This document shows positions 52,260 through 64,000 of a stretch of DNA of 64,000 bases, piece by piece. Under the pieces are notes generated by a model. That model saw nothing but the letters and a program-made list of their open reading frames with translations, was not told the DNA's origin and did no database searches. This DNA comes from Nematopogon swammerdamellus (Eukaryota; Arthropoda; Insecta; Lepidoptera; Adelidae): assembly GCA_946902875.1 (NCBI GenBank), contig OX336345.1:10075395-10139394 (forward strand), in the 5' to 3' direction. The number at the start of each line of letters is the position of its first letter. Within the stretch, counting starts at the first letter, position 1. Position numbers and translations under genes: made by a program.

Positions 52260-55200
52260 CATGGCACAAATTTACCTAGTAATTACAGCGCGTTGCCCCA
52301 CGCTTCCCTTCATTTAATGTATTTCATTCATCGTAATATTACATCCTATACATTACATAAGTAAAGTAGTGCGTGTAATATGCATTAGCACATGACTAAA
52401 TACGAATACGACATCTATGGAAAATATTTACAACCATATTGTGGCTCACCTCACACTTTAGTAACTAGGCCGCGTTAGAAAGTAATCACTGATAGTTGTT
52501 GTCCTAGTGTCTTCTAGATGGTGCTGTAGAAGTATTAAAGTGTGCTCATACTTCGTTCGTTATTAGAATGTATCGCTAGTTTCTAATAGATGGCGCTGTA
52601 ATTTTTTTTATGTGCGCTCACACTTTAAAATTCTTTGTCACTATTCGCTACTAGATGGCACTGTAGGTTTAAGAAGTAATGCATAGGTAAGTACTTTTTT
52701 GTATTTTTACTGCTTTTGTAAATAGCATTTTGAGACAAAATATCCATTTTGATTATTAATAGAGTATACAATTCACACAATTTTTAGGGTTCCGTAGTCA
52801 GCGATGACGCTCACAGAGAACATGTCAGAATATTTGGGAAGCCAGATCCACAACTTTTTATCATAAAATGGAGTTGTGTAGCGACACTACCATGCTACCA
52901 CACTATCACACTACCACATGGAACAATGAGAATTGAATTTAATTGAATAGTGTTATAAATTAAATTCCCTTGGGGTGGGAAGCAAAAAATGAGTATAATA
53001 GAAACAATTTTGTTGAGTTCATTCATACCTATGTGAAACGCCACAGCCAAGAACTTTGGTGTTTTTGGTCTGAGCCATGCATTTTTAGGGTTCCGTAGAC
53101 AGCGATTCTGGCAGGGACCCTTATAAAATAGAATTGTCCAACAAGTAGAGGTTGGTCCGTGCGTCCGTCCGTACCCAAGGTCCGTACTCAGAATTTCCCC
53201 AACGGCGGCACGGGGTGCGGCGGAGGGCAGAGGGTGGAGGAGAGGTGCTGAAGGAACCTGTAGACTTCTCTGCCTCAGTTTTCTATGGGTTCTCAGTTTT
53301 GGGTGGGTAAAATAAAATGGCATACTTTGACTTTTCAACAATTTGTATTTATCACCTTAGGTGTTTTTATGATATTAAATAAATTTTTTTCTTTCTCTTA
53401 TATACACATTAAACTCATTTTTAGTCGGTGTATTTACAAATATTAATTAAAATATTAATAATAATTAGTGAATTTTAACAGATGTTTTACTCAATGAACA
53501 TTAACAATACCTCTAACGTTAGGTATTTTCGATTTGCGCATAACCTAAGGAATAAATTAATTTATTTTGGTAAAGAGAATAATAATTAGGTATGTACACA
53601 AAGTAAGCTGCTCAATATATACTTTGAACGTTATATAAATAATTAAGACAACATAGTCAACAAATTACGAAAGGAGTTTACGGCGACCTGACGTGACGTT
53701 TAGAAAGAACGAAGTGTCCGTAAGATCGAGAGGCACAGAGCTGGCCGACTGCGCTCTACCTACATAAACTAATTCAGCGACAACCGGTTTTCATATCCTA
53801 GCTACGTATAACAACAGTTAGGGCTTGCTTGTACTATACGTTCAACAGTCGCACCATTTTGTCCGTGTTTTATTCACAATAACTACTTCAGAATTACACA
53901 TACTTACACATTTTCAACAACTGCAAACTAGGAAATCGTTCGTGAAGTTTCAATAGGAACTAATCTCTATAACCTTGACATTAAACATCAACAACAACAT
54001 CGAACAATTGTCAAATTTACAAACTTTCCTTTTATGAAAACAATGCCAAAATGAGCACATTTGATCTCTCCTGCGAGTACCTAACATCCCGAAGAGCGAG
54101 AACGGACCCAGCCATTGTATAAATGTTAATAGTTAGGCGCAAATAAATCCTAGCTAAGTGTGAATAGTCTTTTTTTGGCGACCATCGTCTCTCTTCCTAT
54201 ATTTTAAAACTTGAACACGTTTTCCAGTCAGCGGCCGAAGTTCAGTTTATTAATTTTATATTTTGTAAAATACTCGGAACGTTTCGTGCGAAGAAGTCAA
54301 GAAGTGTTTTAATCGACAAACACATTCGATTAATTAAACATCCCTTGCCTTCACAGTCGGGTAAAAAAATTGCTTTAAACTGAACTTATGTCGCCGGCTG
54401 GTTGATTAGTTAATCTATCTACCGCTAGCCGTCTCTATGTAGGCCGGAGGAAACTCTACTGAGTCGACAGACACCATGACACCACCCCCATCCCGACTGA
54501 CCGATTAGTTATGTGCACATACAAACTTGCTGACGGCATATTGACATTAGGACCGGCCGACGCACCACTGAAAGCTAAAACGTGCATACTCATTTTGAAA
54601 TATCACTGAAAATGATCAAATGGAATCGCCATTTTTATTAGAAATGATTTTCATTATATAATTATTTTTAAAAAAATCTCATATCGGGTGGAATAATTTA
54701 ATTTAGTTATGGAGCAAAAAAATTATTTTCATGAGTATGTAGGTATAGCTTGCGGTGACGAGCCCTAGTCGTAAGTAAAGATGAATCTAAATAAAGCAAC
54801 ATTATTGTCAGGTGCTTCATATGCACCCAAAACACAAGCTCTAATGAGGATCGCACACCCTGTAGGAATATCACCGAAGAATATTATAGCCATCACTATA
54901 GTAATAGATAGTAATACAGGGTCATTTTGTTATACTGCACAAAAGAAAGCGAAATATTTTATAACAATTTTAAACAAAAACTTATTAAAATTTTTTTTTT
55001 CGGTTGTAGCGTCTTTCAATTGCCATAGAAGACATAAAACGTAACAAATTTTGAAAACAAAGAAAAATCACAGCATTCCTTTGTTGTGCAGTATAATAAT
55101 AGGCCCGTACAAACAAGAGACAGTTCACTTTAATTAGTAACAAAACTATTAAATAATCATAGTCACCATACGTACATTTCCTTTTGAAGGCAATTTCTAA

Positions 55201-57237
55201 CGTATTTAGAAATCCTACCGAAACATGTATCCGTTGAACACGTTTGAAACCACCCTGCACATGTATTTTCGAATACGGTGCTCAAAGAATAAACCACGAA
55301 TAACTAAAAAAAAATTTTTTAACCGCCAATAAAATTGACGAGAGTGCGATCCAGTCGTCTTCTGTGCGAAAGGATACATCGATGTAGGTACACTTGTGCA
55401 GTGAACGGCATACATTTAATGTACCTTGCGGTTCACTGAACAACACGAACATTTTTCACAAGGCGGGTGTACGGAGGTATGTACGAGTACTGTGAACATT
55501 ACATGGAAATCGTAGAGAGACATCTGTCGTCAGCATTTACGCACAATGTAAGTAAGTATATTGTCTACATAATAATTAATAACTATATTTAATAACAATT
55601 TTAATTTTGCACAAGTTGTTCAAGAACATTGTGTGGGTTATTCTAGCGAAAGAACTGAAGGCGTGGGGTTTTAATTAGATTTTAATATTATGAGCTTGTT
55701 ATTCAGTAACAAGTGCTTGGCTAGGTATCTGTTGTTTAGTTAGTGGCTGTAATGACTCGCGTGTGGCGTTATAGCGCATAACTCGTTTAGAAGTAGGTGC
55801 TTCACAGAAGGGGAAGTTTATTCGCAAGAAAATTAATTAAATGAGTATTACAAATAATGCAGATCGCAAATTTCAAAACAATTAATGTATATATCATAAT
55901 GATTAAGAGATCATTTAAAAAAACCCTAAATATCGCTTAGGTACAAATTCTCTACATTAAAACTATATCGACAAAATATGATTTCAGTATCTCGAAAACA
56001 GCTGAATGCTGTAAAAATATACATAAATATAAGTGGTGTCGCTGAGGTGATGTGTTGGTATGGCACTGAGAAAGCTCCAGCTCAAAAAAATATACATAAT
56101 CTCGTTTGTACGTCAGAATACAGCGGCTAAGTTGTAAGAAAACGCTTTGAGCAAAACTTTCTACAAAATATTGGATTGAGCACGAGAAATAATCGAAGTA
56201 ACTTATCAAAAGTATAGAGTTTAAACAATATCGAAAATAATTCGACAGATTGTGCACACTGCGCTTTCCTTTCGAATGATCACATCGACTAGAAATAAAT
56301 AATGCGGAAGTCTCCTGCTGCCGACTGCCATCCCTCCCCCCTTCCTCTCCCCCTACTGCAGCGCCCTCTGACCTCTCCGCTCTCCCCGCACTGTAGCGCA
56401 AAGGCGCGTCGCGCAGGCTCCCCATAAGTCACGTAACTTAATCATTAATGGCACAAGATTTCACGTTCGTTTCCCTAAAATACTTGATCGATAACATAAT
56501 TACAAGTTGTTGCAGCGCTCCGGACAGCTCCGCTGCGGTCGCTCGTCAATTGTCACATCACCGACCGACGACCTCTCTCTACCGTGTCTCCGGGAATACT
56601 GTACTATCAGCTCGAGCGAACCACTGCAGTTTCAAGTACCTAATTTAACTATACACACTGCAATTTCCGTTTGAGATTTCGTACAAATATTTTCGATTTC
56701 TTTGAATGTAATGCCTCTTGGTAGTTTTTATTTAATTGCATCTTTGCTACATATTTGTATAACTATATTCGTTGGTGTCTTCGCTGCCGCGCATAAAAAA
56801 AAACCAATAGAATTGAATACCGACGAAATACTACGACAGTACCTTCGATGTGACGCCGAAGTTTCGCGTAGATCCTAGACCAGGCAGACCAAACCTAAGT
56901 CCACGTTAATCGATATGTTTCATCCTCACACACGTGGCAGGCCACGTGGAGCGGTGTGAGGGTGCGCCGGTGCGTCCTCGCGCCGCGCCTCACGCTACCG
57001 GCGGCGGCGGCACCCCCGCGATGGCACCGCGTCCGCCCGGCCACACCCCACCTCTTGTTCCCTCTCGTGCGGACTCCCTCCGCCTAGCTAGACAGTCTCC
57101 TCGATATCCAATAAATATATGTATTTCAACTCTTCCTACCTACCGTATATTTAATTACAAATAGGTACGTATAAAAAGATATATAAATTTCAGTGGATTT
57201 ACACGTGTAGAGTTAATAAAGCTTCGTTAAAGACATT
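52260..57237. other. Long intergenic stretch, no gene recognised
   Basis: Nearly 5 kb between the Penelope remnant and the EGR 3' end. It contains three spaced copies of TAGATGG(C/T)(G/A)CTGTA within 52500-52690, two copies of TTTTAGGGTTCCGTAG (52785, 53083), a 13-bp inverted pair TTATACTGCACAA/TTGTGCAGTATAA (about 54930 and 55083), and GC-rich patches near 56310-56410 and 56940-57070. Open frames such as 54781-55044 (+) and 55952-56425 (-) have no recognisable domain. Confidence 0.5.
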
Positions 57238-57243
57238 TTTATT
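57238..57243 (-). terminator. Candidate EGR polyadenylation signal
   Basis: AATAAA on the minus strand about 190 bp after the EGR stop codon. Confidence 0.45.
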
Positions 57244-57434
57244 TACCTAAGCGATGAAATTATCAAATAACTTCAACACGACTTAAAATAGACGCCTGTA
57301 CAGAAGTGTATCTGAGAGGCGAGCGGTGTCCGTTGCCACCCCGCGCCGCACTAGTGCGGGGTTCGTGGGGGCGGCGGGCTCCTGGAATGTGTGCGGGTGC
57401 GGGGGGCGCCGGCGGCGGGGCGCCGGGCGGGGCG

Positions 57435-60400
<2,966 letters not shown>

Positions 60401-60496
60401 CGCGTCCGGCACCACCTGCTCCTCGGGCCAGGAGCCCAGCGGGATCAGGAAGAGCGCCAGCGTGACGTGTGCGACCGCGCGCGCGTCCCACTCGAT

Positions 60497-60530
60497 ACTG
60501 ACGGCGCGCGACCCCGCTCACGTTTTTATC
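60497..60530 (-). promoter_or_regulatory. EGR core promoter: TATA-like box and Inr
   Basis: Minus-strand GATAAAAA (60523-60530) lies 31 bp upstream of the A (60499) in TCAGT (60497-60501), the arthropod initiator. This is canonical TATA-to-start spacing and predicts a 99-nt 5' UTR before ATG at 60400. Confidence 0.55.
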
Positions 60531-60545
60531 AATGAAGCCGCGGTC

Positions 60546-60555
60546 CCATATTCGG
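60546..60555 (-). promoter_or_regulatory. CArG-like (serum response) element
   Basis: CCATATTCGG in plus orientation, one mismatch from CC(A/T)6GG, about 50 bp upstream of the predicted EGR start. SRF/CArG boxes drive vertebrate Egr1. Confidence 0.45.
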
Positions 60556-60608
60556 TAGCGGCGCGCGCCGCTCCGCCAATCGAGAGGCGCGGTGAGCCCC
60601 CTCCGGCG

Positions 60609-60616
60609 TGACGTCA
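60609..60616 (-). promoter_or_regulatory. Cyclic-AMP response element
   Basis: A perfect TGACGTCA palindrome about 110 bp upstream of the predicted EGR start, a CREB-type site typical of immediate-early genes. Confidence 0.6.
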
Positions 60617-60619
60617 CGC

Positions 60620-61910
60620 GGGCGGCCCGCCCGGTGCCGCCCACCGCCCCCCGCGCGCCCTCCCACCCCCCACCACCGGCACTCTTCACTCGCACTCCTC
60701 ACTCCGCACGCAGCACGCAGCCGCACTGCGCCGCTCCGCGAGAGCCTGCTATTGAAAGCCTCAGCGTCGAAGCCTTCGTCTGCAGCGAGCTCCCCTCCGC
60801 CACCGCGCCGCCGCCGCCTCCGTCGCCGCCGCCGCTAGCCAGTTCGTCCTCTCCGCAGCGGAGGTTTATGCACCTCTCTTGTTTGTTTGTTTTGTCAACA
60901 TGTTGTCAAAACAAACTCACTCCAAGCAATTAATCATTATGTACTGATAGAAATAGATCAACTTATGCGAAAATGCATGAAAATGAAATACGTTTAAATA
61001 AATAGGTACGATGCGAATTATAGTGCATACGAATGTTCAGAGTCTGCTGTAACATCAAAAGGTGGACCTAATTATTAGAATAAGTAGCTATTCACTATTC
61101 ACTAAAGAGCAGGGGTTACCAAATAAAATATAGGTATATTCCACAATCAAGAAGTACCTAAGTCAATAAACAAAATTGTATCCTATATACAATGATTGGT
61201 AATTGTACGTATTATATCTTCTATAGGATGATAGAGGTCATAAGTTATAAATTTCACCCTTATAGTGTCATGAGATGGTTACGTTTTTGCGAAAAAAGTA
61301 GACTAACTTAAAATAAAAAATGTTTACATCACAATCAAACAAATGAAAATAAGTGGAAAAAAGTTTGTCGTTTCTTTTAATAATTTATGAATTTATTTTT
61401 TATTGGAGACACAGAGGAACACAAACAATATAGGTGCCTACTCGTACAATACGCGCAGAAACTAAATCAGTGGATAGCTAACTTTATTCAACAAAAACAT
61501 ACAATCTAAACATCTCAGAAACTTTGAGATTTGCATGACACGTATTATTATGGGGGATGAGGGGGATACATTTTTGAAAGATTTTCCGAAAGTGTATGTC
61601 CGCCGAGGAGATCGGTAGGCCTAGGCACTAGGCAGGCAGGCTTCGCTGGAGTAGGTTGCCTGACTGAGAAGCTAACTCTATCGCATGTACCTAGTATAGA
61701 TAAAACTTCGCACAATTGTATGGTAGCTCTACTTTAATAATTTAAAAGAGCGAAGTAGTATAATATGTAGACAAAGTTTTAAGTAGGGAAATCGTGTAAA
61801 TATAAGTGCGCACATACACAATTAATATAACAATTACATTTAATGATATCGGTGCAATCGTTACAAAGTAATGGACGTAAGTACAAAGACACACACAATA
61901 ACCTATTGAT
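60620..61910. other. EGR upstream region, no gene
   Basis: GC-rich to about 60860, with proline/serine-rich open frames that have no domain and probably reflect composition. Then AT-rich sequence with no recognisable gene or repeat. Confidence 0.5.
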
Positions 61911-61911
61911 T

Positions 61912-62260
61912 TTAGGGTTCTATTCCCTACCTCAAAAGAGGGGAAAAAACAGAACCTTACCACACCTTATTTTCTCAGAATCGACTGGCGAAAAAGTTTA
62001 AATTTGGTACATATGTAGAGTTTGATGACCTAATCACGGACATATAGCGTAAATGAACGATTTTGATTTAGGGGCTCAATTTTGGAGGACAAATAAAAAG
62101 TTAAAAATATTTTTTTGTGTGACGTATCAAATTAAAGGACTCGTTATAAAAAATATTTTTTTTTTCATAATTTTAAAAGGCATAGTTTAAAAGATATTAA
62201 AGAAAATATACGAAAATCGAGCATTCCAGGCCCCTTATCTCCGAAACTAGGTACCGAGTC
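61912..62260. repeat. Dispersed repeat family B, left and middle part
   Basis: TAGGGTTCTATTCCCTACCT, TTTAAATTTGGTACATATGT, ATAGCGTAAATGAACGATTT and GGCATAGTTTAAAAGATATT; shared with 8953-9390 and 3230-3515. Confidence 0.62.
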
Positions 62261-63059
62261 ATACTTTATTCGGAATATCAAGAATTCATTTTCCTCTGTG
62301 TATTTACTTAAAATTACAGGAATAATGTAAGCGACAGCACCGAGCACTGAGGAACGCCAGTGTTTATAGAGAAATCCACCTATCGAGAAATGCACCGACG
62401 ACGGTTACAAAAATGGATCGGTTTCCCAAGAAGCAGCAGATTCAATTGCAGAGGGATGAGGGAACACCAGGCCGGAAGCTTGCTAAGAAAGGAGGAGAGG
62501 ACCTCGGTGCCAAACACGATCGATGCCAAACGCGGTCGCCTTAGATAAGTCTCAGGCGATCATCAGCGAATCTCTACCTATCTAATCTTTCAGCCCATAT
62601 ACGTGCTAGAATATGCCCTGATTACCGCTGCTTGCGGAATTCATACTCGTGGCTGGAGAATAGCCTTTATGACAAGCATGCCATATAAAGGCCATTCTAA
62701 TTACCATTTTTCAATATTAAACTATTAGTTTCAGTTAATTATTTCTCCGCCACATTGACACTACTCTACATTTTTCACTTTCGTCATAAAATAGTACTGA
62801 AAATATTAAACATTTTGACATTTAAACATTTTCTTTTCAGTTCCACGTACAGAATCAGTTTTTAGTTAAATATTAAAAAAAAAACTACTTAAAATATTAC
62901 ACCATAGATATAAAATCGGAGTAATCTATAGAAGTACGGCAATCACGTCGAAATCTGTTGTTTGATGCTCTGTGGCAGCGACGCACTTTGGGCTTGTTCA
63001 CTTTTAAATCTTACTAGCTAAGTACGAGTACCTACTTATACATACATACATATCACACA

Positions 63060-63385
63060 CGCTGAATCCCGACAATCGGGGTAAGCAGAGTAATCCGTGT
63101 TGTGCTGCAAGAACTCTGGTAAATTACAGCACAACACCGACCACCACGTTTCGCAAATTATTCGAACAAGATTCAATCGATCAAGCAGCAAGTAAGGCAC
63201 GAAGACCCACCTGCTGCATGACTCGGTGGAAGTACCATGCCAAGGTGAGAGGTGGCGAGCCTGTCGCCCTTTAGCACGGCATCTTGTCCTTATCCCTTAG
63301 TCGCCTTTTACGACATGCACGGGGAGAGATGCAGTGAGGCTATTCTTTTTAAGTACCGGCCCCACACGGCCCCACCTACTTATTC
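63060..63385 (+). repeat. Dispersed SINE-like repeat, longest copy
   Basis: Begins near GCTGAATCCCGACAATCGGG, contains TGACTCGGTGGAAGTACCAT and CTTAGTCGCCTTTTACGACA, and ends GGCCCCACACGG. Shorter copies of its 3' block occur at 42370-42455 and inverted at 21968-22052. I saw no clear A/B boxes, so the class is uncertain. Confidence 0.6.
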
Positions 63386-63639
63386 CAATATGAAACGGTG
63401 AATTTGGAGTTTGGAGGAGAAAAAAAAGCATTATCATGAAATAAATGTTTGCAGGAAAATATACTTTTATATTAGTAAATTATAATACTTTTAAATTTAA
63501 TAAATAAAATTATACTTGCTTGTCTATTTAATCCTCGTATGGACTAATTTGAATTTCACAACGCATTGTATCTAGCCTAAGTAGGTTTTCTATGGTCGAA
63601 TTGGGTTGATTTTCTTCATTTCATCAAGCGGGCAGTAAA

Positions 63640-64000
63640 GTTGATGGCGCGGCGAGGCGGCGGCGGCGCGGCGAGGGCGACGACGGCGGGACAGATGCTC
63701 CGCTCGCGGCGGCTTGCAGCGCAGCGCCGACTAACCCAATTATCATGTACCTAACCGACTATGTGATAAAGAAAAATAACAAACCCACGATTTCGCCGCA
63801 TCTAAGTTTAGCGAGCTATTTGCGTCGCGCGGCGTGCGCGCTGCGCGGGCGGCGGCGGCGGCGTGGCCGCGTCGCGTCAGGGCTATTCCCGTCGGCGCGG
63901 GCGGTGGTGGAGCGGCGGGATCAGCTGACGGTTGGAGCGCAACCAGAACGTTCAGTTTGACCGCTCCGCATTCGCCGCTTGACTAATGTAGCAGGAACGC
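63640..64000 (+). promoter_or_regulatory. GC-rich promoter-like region at window edge
   Basis: A CpG-dense block (63643-63910) with GCGGCGG runs and, at 63952-63957, TCAGTT in the context ACGTTCAGTTTGACCG, which fits the arthropod initiator on the plus strand. A gene may start just beyond; no coding frame is confirmed. Confidence 0.35.

Noticed and set aside
54781..55044. 87-codon plus-strand frame in intergenic DNA
   Set aside because: No recognisable domain, no splice or promoter context, and part of it overlaps a short inverted repeat.

Overview
The window is eukaryotic nuclear DNA and looks lepidopteran (moth or butterfly). Reasons seen in the sequence: multi-exon genes with GT..AG introns, AT-rich introns studded with several dispersed repeat families, a tRNA-headed SINE present in about ten copies, an intact BEL/Pao LTR retrotransposon, and a Su(var)3-9/eIF2gamma gene pair that shares its first two exons, an arrangement known from holometabolous insects. 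The order Lepidoptera is an inference from repeat style; the genus cannot be read from this window.

Host genes, left to right: (1) the last coding exon of Cul5 (+, 3623-3760). (2) A nested dual gene on the minus strand (4148-19511): nine exons encode the translation factor eIF2gamma (472 aa). A large exon inside its second intron (14897-16467) is spliced to the same first two exons to encode the histone H3K9 methyltransferase Su(var)3-9 (606 aa). (3) Tapt1 (+, 37918-51169), nine coding exons covering all but the N-terminus. (4) An EGR/stripe-type immediate-early zinc-finger gene (-, 57435-60400, two coding exons, 397 aa) with a readable promoter: Inr, TATA-like box, CArG-like box and a perfect CRE. 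GC-rich sequence at the right edge may be the promoter of another gene.

Between and inside these genes lies a dense layer of mobile DNA. The most striking part is 19619-29766. Two related hAT-like elements, each with a perfect 8-bp target duplication, inserted 10 bp apart about 85 bp upstream of the predicted eIF2gamma/Su(var)3-9 start site. The second was then split by an intact BEL/Pao element with LTRs that look identical and a 5-bp target duplication. Both hAT-like elements carry the same captured 3' piece of a LINE. A third hAT-like element (35305-37657, 8-bp target duplication) carries a jockey-type LINE fragment. Tapt1 introns hold an antisense LINE with an open 845-codon frame and a restriction-like endonuclease motif, a deleted pogo/Tigger element, two terminal-inverted-repeat elements and several SINE copies. 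The left end is two tandem arrays and a mariner remnant; a Penelope remnant lies just beyond Tapt1.

Limits: exon boundaries come from splice consensus, phase and remembered family sequence, not transcripts. Tapt1's first coding exon was not found. Repeat family names are by type only, since no database was available.
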